From Amycolatopsis sp. cg9 (GTDB taxonomy: Bacteria; Actinomycetota; Actinomycetes; Mycobacteriales; Pseudonocardiaceae), in contig NZ_CP166850.1 in assembly GCF_041346945.1 (NCBI RefSeq), positions 9,036,501-9,100,500 of the forward strand: a DNA stretch of 64,000 nt, read 5' to 3'. The notes under the pieces are model-generated. The model saw only the letters and a program-made list of their open reading frames with translations, did not search any database and was not told the origin of the DNA. Both the position numbers and the translations under genes were made by a program. This document shows, one piece after another, positions 36,115 through 43,452 of this stretch (position 1 is the first letter of the stretch; every line of letters begins with the position of its first letter).

Positions 36115-37323
36115 TCAGCTCCTGTTCTCGGGGGTGCGGAGGACGACGGCCGAGTTGAAGCCCCAGCGGCCGCGGGCGAGGACGAGGGCGGTGTCGACGT
36201 CGACTTCCCGCGGGGTGTCGAGCACCAGGTCGATGCCGTACTCCTCGGGCACGGCGCCGGTGGCGAAGGTGGGCGGGACGACGTTTTCGCGAAGGCTCAT
36301 CACCGCGGCGGCCACGTCGAGCATGCCGCCGCCGGAGAACAGCCGGCCGGTGAGCGCTTTCGGGGCGGTGACCGGGACACCGCGCGGGCCGAACACCTCG
36401 CGCAGCACCCCGGCTTCGGCCCGGTCGAGTGCGGGAACCCCGGCGGCGTCCGCGAACACGACGTCGACCTCGTCCGGGCGGACCCCGGCGTCGGCCAGCG
36501 CGAGCTCGGCGGCGCGCCGCAGCCCGGGCGGGCGCCCGGTGCCGGGAGCGGGGTCGAAGGTGTTGGCGTAGCCCGCGATCCGGGCGAGGCCGGGAACGCC
36601 GCGGGCGCTCGCCGCATCGGGGTCTTCGACGATGACGACGGCGCCGCCCTCGCCGGGCACGTAGCCGGCCGCGTGCTCGTCGAACGGCCGATACGCGCCA
36701 GGGCCGCTGCACACCCGGCCGCTGGACAGGTGCGAGACCCAGCCCCACGGGTCGACCGCGGAGTCGACACCGCCGCTGACCACCAAGGGGATTCCGGACC
36801 GGACGGTCCGCCGGGCCTGGCCCAGCGCGTCGAGACCGCCCGCCTGCTCGGCGACCAGGGCGAAACCCGGACCGCGCATTCCGTGCCGGATCGAAATCTG
36901 CCCGGTGTTCACCGCGTAGAACCACGCGAAGGACTCGTAGGCGCTCACGTGTTCCGGGCTCTGCGCCCACAGCTTCCGGAATTCGCGGTGGGTGAACTCG
37001 AAGCCGCCCGAGGCGTTCGCCGTGACGACGCCCATCTCGTAGTCGGTCAGCCCCGCCGGGTCCACCTTCGCGTCGTCGAGGGCCCACTGGGCGGCGACGA
37101 GCGCGAACTGCGTCGAGATGTCGGTCTGGCGCATCAGCCGGCCGGGCAGGTGCTCGGCCGGGTCGAGACCGTCGACGAGCCCCGCCCACCGCGGGAGGTC
37201 GCCGGGGACGTCGAACCGGTCCAGCTCCCGGATGCCGCTGCGGCCGGTGAGCGTCGCCTCCCAGAACGCGGGCGTTCCGGCACCGTTCGGGGCCACCACC
37301 CCGAGGCCGGTGATCACACTCAT
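36115..37323 (-). CDS. Type II PKS ketosynthase beta (chain length factor)
   Basis: Protein of 402 aa with the ketosynthase fold but with Gln in place of the active Cys (LVAEQAGGLDALG, about residue 160), the mark of a chain length factor. GGGMLDVAAAVMSLREN and YVPGEGGAVVIVEDPDAA are also typical. It pairs with KS-alpha to set the number of malonyl units; the chain length cannot be read from sequence by eye. Its ATG overlaps the KS-alpha stop (ATGA). Confidence 0.96.
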   Translation of the reverse strand: MSVITGLGVVAPNGAGTPAFWEATLTGRSGIRELDRFDVPGDLPRWAGLVDGLDPAEHLPGRLMRQTDISTQFALVAAQWALDDAKVDPAGLTDYEMGVVTANASGGFEFTHREFRKLWAQSPEHVSAYESFAWFYAVNTGQISIRHGMRGPGFALVAEQAGGLDALGQARRTVRSGIPLVVSGGVDSAVDPWGWVSHLSSGRVCSGPGAYRPFDEHAAGYVPGEGGAVVIVEDPDAASARGVPGLARIAGYANTFDPAPGTGRPPGLRRAAELALADAGVRPDEVDVVFADAAGVPALDRAEAGVLREVFGPRGVPVTAPKALTGRLFSGGGMLDVAAAVMSLRENVVPPTFATGAVPEEYGIDLVLDTPREVDVDTALVLARGRWGFNSAVVLRTPENRS

Positions 37324-38585
37324 GCCGCTCCCTTCTCCCGGGCGAGCACCATCGCGCTCTGGAACCCGCCGAAACCGCTGCCGACGGTCAGCACCGTGTC
37401 GATGGTGTGCTCGCGCGCGACCTTCGGGACGTAGTCCAGATCGCATTCCGGATCGGTGACCTCCAGGTTCGCCGTCGGCGGCACGACCTGGTTCTCGATG
37501 GCCAGCAGGGACGCGGCGATCTCGACCGAGCCGATGGCGCCGAGCGAATGGCCGATCATCGACTTGATCGAGCTGACCGGCGTCCGGTACGCGTGTTCGC
37601 CGAGGCTGCGCTTGAACGCCGCGGTCTCGTGGCGGTCGTTCTGCTTGGTCCCGGAGCCGTGCGCGTTGATGTAGTCGGTCGCGGCCGGGTCGAGCCGCGC
37701 CTGGTCGAAGCTCGCGCGGATCGCCTCGGTCATCTCCCGGCCGTCGGCCTTGAGCCCCGTCATGTGGTAGGCGTTGCAGCGCGTCGCGTACCCGGCGACC
37801 TCGGCGTAGATCCGCGCCCCGCGGCGGAGCGCCGCGTCGCGCTCTTCCAGCACGAAGACCGCGGCGCCTTCCGCGAGCACGAAACCGTTGCGGGTGCCGT
37901 CGAAGGGGCGCGACGCGGTACGGGGCTCGTCGTTGTAGGTGGTCGTCGCCTTGATCGCGTCGAAGCTGGCGACCACGATCGGGGTGATCGGGGTGTCCGA
38001 CGCGCCGGCGACCATGACGTCGGCGCTGCCTTCGCGGATCAGCGCCGACGCGTGCCCCACCGCGTCGATACCCGACGTGCAGCCGTTCGACACCATGCCG
38101 ACCGGGCCCTCCGCGCCGGTCGCCCAGGCGATTTCCGCCGGCATGATGCTGGGGATCAGGTAATCGAACATGTGCGGGGAAAGGTGCTCGGTGTCCATCA
38201 CCTCGCGCCGCCCCGAATCGGAGAGCACCAGGTATTCCTGCTCCAGGCTCGTGGCGGCGGCGACGGCGCTGCCGAGGCTCACCCCGACCCGGCCCGGTTC
38301 CCAGGCCGCCGGCTCCAGCCCGCTGTCGGCGACCGCGTCCCGCGCGCACACCACCGCGAACTGCGTCGCGCGGTCCATCCGCCGGACCTCGCGCGGGGTC
38401 AGGCCCTCCGCCGCGGCGTCGAAGTCGACTTCGGCGGCGACCTGCGAACGGTACGGGGCGGGGTCGAAGAACGAGATGCGCCGGGTGGCGGTCCGGCCGT
38501 CCGAGAGCAGTTCCCAGAAAGCGTCGCGGCCCAGTGCCCCGGGTGCGCGGACGCCGACTCCTGTGATGACGACCCGGCGGTTCAC
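37320..38585 (-). CDS. Type II PKS ketosynthase alpha
   Basis: Protein of 421 aa. Active-site Cys in VSNGCTSGIDAVGHA, catalytic His residues in INAHGSGTKQND and KSMIGHSLGAIGS, and FDGTRNGFVLAEGAAVFVLE are all conserved. It condenses malonyl-ACP units with KS-beta as partner. It starts at GTG 38585, which overlaps the stop of an 11-codon leader frame (GTGA) that has the only good ribosome site. It heads an operon of KS-alpha, KS-beta, ACP and aromatase/cyclase under a SARP-type promoter. Confidence 0.97.
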   Translation of the reverse strand: MNRRVVITGVGVRAPGALGRDAFWELLSDGRTATRRISFFDPAPYRSQVAAEVDFDAAAEGLTPREVRRMDRATQFAVVCARDAVADSGLEPAAWEPGRVGVSLGSAVAAATSLEQEYLVLSDSGRREVMDTEHLSPHMFDYLIPSIMPAEIAWATGAEGPVGMVSNGCTSGIDAVGHASALIREGSADVMVAGASDTPITPIVVASFDAIKATTTYNDEPRTASRPFDGTRNGFVLAEGAAVFVLEERDAALRRGARIYAEVAGYATRCNAYHMTGLKADGREMTEAIRASFDQARLDPAATDYINAHGSGTKQNDRHETAAFKRSLGEHAYRTPVSSIKSMIGHSLGAIGSVEIAASLLAIENQVVPPTANLEVTDPECDLDYVPKVAREHTIDTVLTVGSGFGGFQSAMVLAREKGAA

Positions 38586-38617
38586 GAGTCCGTACCGAAT
38601 TCGTCGTTCATGTCCAT
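38582..38617 (-). CDS. 11-codon leader peptide coupled to KS-alpha
   Basis: ATG 38617, behind GAGAAAGGG, opens MDMNDEFGTDS and stops at TGA 38584-38582, which overlaps the KS-alpha GTG. KS-alpha has no other ribosome site, so ribosomes ending this leader probably restart on it. Confidence 0.5.
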   Translation of the reverse strand: MDMNDEFGTDS

Positions 38618-38657
38618 CCCTTTCTCACGGGTCACCGCTCTTTCCTGCTGTTCGGAG

Positions 38658-38700
38658 AAATTAGGGCCGATTCCTCGATCGGCGCTCTACCCGGGCTGGA
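38658..38700 (-). promoter_or_regulatory. SARP-type promoter of the KS operon
   Basis: Reading leftward: heptads TCCAGCC (38700-38694), TAGAGCG (38689-38683) and TCGAGGA (38678-38672), each separated by four bases (11-bp period). Eight bases follow, then TAATTT (38663-38658) as -10. This is the textbook SARP layout. The leader ATG is 41 bases downstream. Confidence 0.7.
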
Positions 38701-38706
38701 CGCCGA

Positions 38707-39624
38707 TCACGCGTGGCAGGCGGGGACACCGCCGTGCAGCGCGACCAGGTCGGCGAACATCCGATCGACCTCGGCGAACGCACCCTGGCCGCCGCCGCGC
38801 AATTCCGCGAAGGCCCGGTGCAGGTTCGGGGCCAGCCGTTCGCGGTCGAGCAGATCCCCGAACTCCCCGAGATCCGCGTCCCGGGCCGCCTCCAGGGGCG
38901 ACCTGCCCGCGTCGGACGCCGTCCGCGCGAGGTCGACGAGCCAGGACAGGTACCGCTCGCCCTGGTCGAGCAGTTCCGGGCCGCCGACCGGCCCGTGGCC
39001 CGGCACGATGGTCGCGGCGTCGAACTCCCGCAGCCGCGCGAGCGCGGCGCGCAGGCCGGCCACCGAGCCGGTGAGCACGAACGGGGTCACCCCGGACATG
39101 ACCAGGTCACCGGCGAACAGGACCCGCTCGTCCGGGAGCCACACCACGGTGTCGCAGCCGCTGTGCGCCGGCCCGAACGAATGCAGCTCGACGCGTTTTC
39201 CCCCGGCTCGCAGGGTCAGCGGCCCGGTGAACGTCAAGTGCGGCAGGACGAGTGCGAGTTCGCCCCACCCGACGTCCGGCCACAGGCCGGTCAGGTGCAG
39301 GCCCGCCTCCTCGGCCTCCTGGCGAGTGCGTTCGTGGCCGAGGACGAGGGCTTCGGGGAAGACGAAATTGCCGAACGTGTGGTCACCGTGCGAATGGGTG
39401 TTGACGACGGTGCCCGGCGGGCCGCCTGCCACCCGGACCACGGCGTGGCGCAGTGCCCGGGCGCGGGCTTCGGTGGCCGCGGTGTCGACGAGCACCGAGT
39501 GGTCGCCGGCGACGATCAGCCCGGCGTTGTTCAGGCACCAGCCGCCGTCCGGCTGCAGGTGGGCGTGGACGCCGTCGGCAACCTCGACGAGGCCCGAGGC
39601 GGCGGGGTCGGAAACAGCAGACAT
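38707..39624 (-). CDS. Metallo-beta-lactamase-fold cyclase (ActIV-like)
   Basis: Protein of 305 aa. VVNTHSHGDHTFGNFVFP is the zinc-binding HxHxDH motif; GPAHSGCDTVVWLPDERVLFAGDLV and IVPGHGPV supply the remaining ligands. The N-terminus (VEVADGVHAHLQPDGGWCLNNAGLI) and length fit the ActIV-type second-ring cyclases of aromatic polyketide pathways. It lies just upstream of the KS operon on the same strand, with its own SARP-type promoter. A second-ring cyclisation or thioester release role is inferred. Confidence 0.85.
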   Translation of the reverse strand: MSAVSDPAASGLVEVADGVHAHLQPDGGWCLNNAGLIVAGDHSVLVDTAATEARARALRHAVVRVAGGPPGTVVNTHSHGDHTFGNFVFPEALVLGHERTRQEAEEAGLHLTGLWPDVGWGELALVLPHLTFTGPLTLRAGGKRVELHSFGPAHSGCDTVVWLPDERVLFAGDLVMSGVTPFVLTGSVAGLRAALARLREFDAATIVPGHGPVGGPELLDQGERYLSWLVDLARTASDAGRSPLEAARDADLGEFGDLLDRERLAPNLHRAFAELRGGGQGAFAEVDRMFADLVALHGGVPACHA

Positions 39625-39630
39625 ACCCGC

Positions 39631-39662
39631 ACCGTCGCCGAGGCCGCTCGATCGCCGCTCGA
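39631..39662 (-). promoter_or_regulatory. SARP-type promoter of the MBL cyclase gene, possibly leaderless
   Basis: Reading leftward: TCGAGCG at 39662-39656 and again at 39651-39645 (11-bp period), then eight bases and GACGGT (39636-39631) as -10. The ATG at 39624 is six bases further, so the transcript would start at or next to the start codon. Confidence 0.65.
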
Positions 39663-39684
39663 CCGGTCCTCACCGCGCGCCCGG

Positions 39685-39727
39685 GCCACCGGCGTTCGAC
39701 CGCCGGTAGAGCGCGCGGTGGAACTCT
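39685..39727 (+). promoter_or_regulatory. SARP-type promoter of the SnoaL-like gene
   Basis: Heptads GCCACCG (39685-39691), TCGACCG (39696-39702) and TAGAGCG (39707-39713) at 11-bp spacing, eight bases, then AACTCT (39722-39727) as -10. It is nearly identical to the promoter at 43340-43382. Confidence 0.65.
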
Positions 39728-39761
39728 CGGCGCGACACCCACGTGCGATCAGGGAGAAGCC

Positions 39762-40184
39762 ATGATCACTGCCGCGACGCTCGACCCGGACACCTTGCAC
39801 ACCCGCGCGCAGCGGTTCTACGCCGCGCAGATGCAGCGGCTCGACGAGCGCGACATCGAGGGGTACGCCGGAACCTTCACCATCGACGCGGAGTTCTCGC
39901 ACACCCCCGGCCGGCCGCCGTCGCGCACCCGCGCGGGCATCGTCGAGGACCTGCACGAGTTCCACCGGCGGTTCGCCGACGACCCGATGCAGCGCCGCCA
40001 CTGGGTCGGCATGATCGACCTGGCGCTGGCCGAGGACGGCTCGATCGGCTCCACCGCCTACTGCCTGGTGGTGAAGGTCCGCCCCGGGCAGCCGCCGGAA
40101 TTCGTCAGCACTGTCGTCCACGACGTGCTCGTCGAGATCAACGGGAAGCTGTTCACGCGCTCGCGCCACGTCTCCTACGACTGA
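39762..40184 (+). CDS. SnoaL/NTF2-fold protein
   Basis: Protein of 140 aa starting at ATG 39762 behind AGGGAGAAG. It shows the SnoaL_4-like cone fold: FYAAQMQRLDERDIEGYAGTFTIDAEFSH, RTRAGIVEDLHEFHRRF, RHWVGMIDLAL, GSTAYCLVVKV. In aromatic polyketide pathways such proteins are ring cyclases (SnoaL, AknH) or 1-/2-hydroxylase components (AclR, SnoaL2). The substitution pattern resembles the group annotated as hydroxylase-like more than SnoaL itself, but I cannot decide. It is divergent from the MBL cyclase with SARP promoters in both directions. Confidence 0.8.
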   Translation: MITAATLDPDTLHTRAQRFYAAQMQRLDERDIEGYAGTFTIDAEFSHTPGRPPSRTRAGIVEDLHEFHRRFADDPMQRRHWVGMIDLALAEDGSIGSTAYCLVVKVRPGQPPEFVSTVVHDVLVEINGKLFTRSRHVSYD

Positions 40185-40219
40185 GCCCGGGCCACGGCCA
40201 CCCCGGCGCCGCCGCGGCC

Positions 40220-41584
40220 TCAGCGGATGTTGTGGTTGACCCGGAACAGGTTGTGCGGGTCCCAGCGACGCTTGAGTTCGCGCAGGCGCACCCAGCCCTC
40301 GGGAGCGTAGGCGCTCGCGACGGCGTCGGGGGCGACGTCCGACGTGCCGAGGAAGGTCGGGATCCGGCCGCCGGTGAGATCCGGTGCAAGCGTGGTCAGC
40401 AGCGTCCGGTGTTCGGCCGCGATGGCGTCGGCGTGCGCCGCCGACGCGGCGGGATTCGTGATGTACAAAGCGAAACCGGCATCCCGGTTGGCGATCGCGT
40501 TGGGCGTCGCGGGAGCCTTCGAGAAGTGTCCGCCGAGGTGACGCACTTCGATCAAGCCGGGCGACAGCACCACTCCGGGGCCGACGGCCCGCAGGATCCG
40601 GTCCGCTCCCCCGGCGTCGAGTTCGCCGAACAGCCCGCTCGCGGAAACGAACGCGCCCGGCCGGGTGGGGCCTGGGATGAGCGCGTTGATCCGCGCGACG
40701 GGGTGCGCGGTCACGGTGTCGTCGTCGGGTGACAGTGCGCGGAGCCCGGCGAGTTCACGCCGGCCCGAGGACGCCGATCCGACGTGGACGACGTTGACCA
40801 CCAGCTCGCACCGGTCGTGGGGGTCCATCGGCGGCGGAAGCCGGCGGAACACGGCCACCGACGTCGTGGCGTCGGAGACGGTACGGGTCCAGGCGAGGAA
40901 GCCGTGGAACGCGCGCGCCGCCGAGCCGCCGCCGAAAGTCAGCGTGCCCGCGTACACCTCGGAGACCGGCATGAGGTCGAGGACCAGCGACGTCACGACC
41001 CCGAAGTTGCTCTTGCCGCCGCGCACGGCCCAGAAGAGCTCCGGCTCCTCGTGCGCCGTCAGGCGTCGCCGGCGGCCGTCCGGGGTGATCAGCTCGATCT
41101 CCCGGACGTTGTCGGCGGCGTACCCGTACTGACGGCCGAGGAACGAGACTCCGCCGCCGGTGATGTAGCCGGCGACCCCGACGTCGCCGGTCGAGCCGAT
41201 CGGCGGGGCCAGCTGCCGGGGGGCCGTCGCCGCGACCACCCGGTCCCAGGTCGCCCCGCCGCCGACGCGCGCCGTCCGGCCGTCCGGATCGACCTCGACC
41301 TCGTCCAGGCGGCGGACGTCGACGAGCAGGCTGTCCCCCGGGGCGCTCAGGCCCATGCCGTGGCCCGTGGCCTGGACGGCGACCGGGATCCGCAAGTCAC
41401 CCGCGACCCCGACCGCGCGGGCCACGTCCTCGGCCGACCCCGCCCGGACGATCGCCTGCGGACGGTGATCGGTGAGGGTGTTGAACGAGGCGCGGTCGTG
41501 GTCGTAGCCGGGCTCTCCGGGAGCGGTGACCGGGGATTCGAGGATGTCGCGCAGGCGCGTCACGAGGTTCGACGTCGGTTCCAC
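40220..41584 (-). CDS. BBE-type FAD-linked oxidoreductase
   Basis: Flavoprotein of 454 aa starting at GTG 41584. PCMH-type FAD domain with QAIVRAGSAEDVARAV, VAVQATGHGMGLSAPG (His for covalent FAD attachment), VAGYITGGGVSFLGRQYGYAADNV and FWAVRGGKSNFGVVTSL. The C-terminal BBE motif is ELKRRWDPHNLFRVNHNI. The second attachment cysteine of bicovalent members is not evident. These enzymes oxidise phenols, alcohols or sugars (for example AknOx). It is a tailoring oxidase of the polyketide or its sugar. Confidence 0.88.
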   Translation of the reverse strand: MEPTSNLVTRLRDILESPVTAPGEPGYDHDRASFNTLTDHRPQAIVRAGSAEDVARAVGVAGDLRIPVAVQATGHGMGLSAPGDSLLVDVRRLDEVEVDPDGRTARVGGGATWDRVVAATAPRQLAPPIGSTGDVGVAGYITGGGVSFLGRQYGYAADNVREIELITPDGRRRRLTAHEEPELFWAVRGGKSNFGVVTSLVLDLMPVSEVYAGTLTFGGGSAARAFHGFLAWTRTVSDATTSVAVFRRLPPPMDPHDRCELVVNVVHVGSASSGRRELAGLRALSPDDDTVTAHPVARINALIPGPTRPGAFVSASGLFGELDAGGADRILRAVGPGVVLSPGLIEVRHLGGHFSKAPATPNAIANRDAGFALYITNPAASAAHADAIAAEHRTLLTTLAPDLTGGRIPTFLGTSDVAPDAVASAYAPEGWVRLRELKRRWDPHNLFRVNHNIR

Positions 41585-41628
41585 GGCGTCTGGTTCTCCT
41601 TTGCGGGGAAGGGGAAACGCGGCCACGG

Positions 41629-41672
41629 CGTGCGTCCCCCGACCCGTGGGGGTGCGGGTCGGGGGACGCACG
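41629..41672 (-). terminator. Strong hairpin terminator after the exporter gene
   Basis: Perfect 17-base arms at 41629-41645 (CGTGCGTCCCCCGACCC) and 41656-41672 around a ten-base loop, downstream of the leftward DHA2 exporter and 45 bases before the start of the oxidase gene. The oxidase promoter must lie in or overlap this short space, or depend on readthrough. Confidence 0.8.
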
Positions 41673-41699
41673 GCGGCCACGCCGGTGGCGGTCGGTCGG

Positions 41700-43211
41700 T
41701 CAGTGCCGGGCCATCTGCTGGGCTTCGTTGAGCGGGTGCCCGACGACGCGCGTGGTCACGAGCGCGGACACCAGGAAGCCGAGGAGCGCGAAGCCCGCTG
41801 CGATGTAGAACGCCAGCTGGAAACCGGCCAGCAGCGACTCGGGTGTGGCGACCGGGGCGGCCTGGTGGCTGTCGGCCCGGGCGAACGCCGCCGTCGAGAG
41901 GATGGCGAGCCCGAGCGCGCCGCCCACCTGGTTCGTGCTGGTGACCAGGCCGGACGCCAGCCCCAGCTCACCCTCGCCGCTCAGATCCTGCGTCGTCGCG
42001 GTCACGGAGCTGACCAGCAACGTTCCCAGCCCCACACCGGCCAGCAGCGCCGGGCCCAGCACGTCGACCCAGTAGCTGCCGTGGAGGCCGATCTGGGCCA
42101 GCCAGAGCAGGGCGACGACGAGGAGACCGAACCCGCCCATCAGCAGCGGCTTGAACCCGGCCTTCGTGACCAGCTGCGAGGACATCGCGGCGGAGAACAT
42201 GACCGCGATCGCGAACGGCAGGAACGCGACCCCGTTCTGCAGCGCGCTGAAGCCGAGCACCTGCTGCAGGTACAGGGAAAGGAAGAAGAACGTGCCGAGC
42301 ATCGTGCTGGCCAGCAGCAGCGCGCAGATCGCGCCGCCGGTCACGTTGCGCCGGGCGAACACCCCGAGCGGCACGAGCGGCGAGGGGTGGGTCCGTTCGA
42401 TCAGCAGGAACACCACCAGCAGGACGACCCCCGCGGCCAGGGTCGAGAGCGTCACCGGCGCGGCCCAGCCGGCCTGGTCCGACTTGACGACGCCGAAGAT
42501 CAGCAGCCCGAGCCCGGCCGTCACCGTGATCGCTCCCCAGGGATCGAGCGGGAGCCGCTCCGCCGTGCGGGCGGCGCTGACGCGGCGCAGCGTGAGAACG
42601 GCCACCAGGAGCAGGACCGGGACGTTGACGAGGAACACCCAGCGCCAGCTCAGGGTGCTGGTCAGCAGCCCGCCGAGCAGCACGCCGGTGGCGCCCGCGG
42701 CACCGGACAGGCCGCCCCACAAGCCGAACGCGCGGGCGCGGGCCGGGCCGGTGAAAGTCGCCGTGAGGATGGCCAGCGCCGAGGCCGACAGCATGGCCGC
42801 GCCCATCCCCTGGACGATCCGGGAGACGACGAGCATCGCCGGGCTCGCCGCGAGACCGCAGGTGAGCGAGGACAGGCCGAACACGACCAGCCCGGTCAGG
42901 AAGACCGTGCGCCGCACGAAGAAATCGGACGCGCGGCCGGCGAGCAGCAGCAGCCCGCCGAAGGTCAGCAGGTAGCCGTTGAGCACCCACTGCAGGCCGG
43001 TCCCGGAGAACCCCAGGTCGGTCTGGATCGACGGCAGCGCGATGTTGACGATCGTGTCGTCGAGGACGCACATGAACTGCGCCAGGCACAGCACCACCAA
43101 CACCAGCACCCGGCCGCTCACCTGATCGCTGGGCCGAGCGGAGGTCGCGCTGGGGGCGGGTTCGCCCGCGAGGGCGACGGCGTCCGAGTCGGGTTTTTCG
43201 TTGCTGGTCAT
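41700..43211 (-). CDS. DHA2 (EmrB/QacA) family MFS exporter
   Basis: Protein of 503 aa with 14 predicted helices. LAQFMCVLDDTIVNIALPSIQTDLG is the DHA2 helix-1 motif, GRASDFFVRRTVFLTGL the loop 2-3 signature, and GATGVLLGGLL the antiporter motif C. It probably exports the cluster's product with proton exchange and gives self-resistance. A 18-base motif 71 bases upstream of its start recurs before the TetR gene at 45536, which therefore may repress it. Confidence 0.9.
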   Translation of the reverse strand: MTSNEKPDSDAVALAGEPAPSATSARPSDQVSGRVLVLVVLCLAQFMCVLDDTIVNIALPSIQTDLGFSGTGLQWVLNGYLLTFGGLLLLAGRASDFFVRRTVFLTGLVVFGLSSLTCGLAASPAMLVVSRIVQGMGAAMLSASALAILTATFTGPARARAFGLWGGLSGAAGATGVLLGGLLTSTLSWRWVFLVNVPVLLLVAVLTLRRVSAARTAERLPLDPWGAITVTAGLGLLIFGVVKSDQAGWAAPVTLSTLAAGVVLLVVFLLIERTHPSPLVPLGVFARRNVTGGAICALLLASTMLGTFFFLSLYLQQVLGFSALQNGVAFLPFAIAVMFSAAMSSQLVTKAGFKPLLMGGFGLLVVALLWLAQIGLHGSYWVDVLGPALLAGVGLGTLLVSSVTATTQDLSGEGELGLASGLVTSTNQVGGALGLAILSTAAFARADSHQAAPVATPESLLAGFQLAFYIAAGFALLGFLVSALVTTRVVGHPLNEAQQMARH

Positions 43212-43281
43212 GACTCCCTCTGGATTCGGAGTGGGTTCCGATGTCACTGCGCTGGGCCGGCACCGCTCCGGCGACCCATGA

Positions 43282-43301
43282 GGAACCGTAGCTCCGGTTC
43301 C
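43282..43301. promoter_or_regulatory. TetR-type operator upstream of the exporter
   Basis: GGAACCG-N6-CGGTTCC, seven-base perfect arms, in the gap between the exporter and the glycosyltransferase genes. It matches the site at 45500-45517 at 14 of 18 positions (GGAACCGT-N3-TCCG-N-TT). Confidence 0.6.
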
Positions 43302-43339
43302 GGTTCAGCGTCAAGCCGGGTCCCCGGTGCACGCGGCAC

Positions 43340-43382
43340 CCCACCGCCGATCGAGCGCCGGTAGAGCGGCCGCTGGCACGGT
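43340..43382 (+). promoter_or_regulatory. SARP-type promoter of the glycosyltransferase gene
   Basis: Heptads CCCACCG (43340-43346), TCGAGCG (43351-43357) and TAGAGCG (43362-43368), 11-bp period, then eight bases and CACGGT (43377-43382) as -10. The last two heptads and their spacer match the site at 39696-39713 at 17 of 18 bases. Confidence 0.68.
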
Positions 43383-43452
43383 CGTCCCGACGAGCGGCGG
43401 GTGCTCCGCACCCCTCGGCAGCCGCACCACGTCGATGAAGGGCGGGTTTCCC

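Noticed and set aside
39707..39713. TAGAGC read as a -10 element
   Set aside because: The same string lies in the middle of phased heptads at 38689-38683 and is followed at eight bases by better -10 candidates, so it is a heptad.
41526..43364. Very long + strand open frame opposite the DHA2 exporter
   Set aside because: Translation is a low-complexity mix of Arg, Gln, Glu and Gly with no fold; it is the antisense of a clear 14-helix transporter. Several other long frames (10423-11250, 52803-54602, 54236-56131, 56464-58950) were rejected for the same reason.
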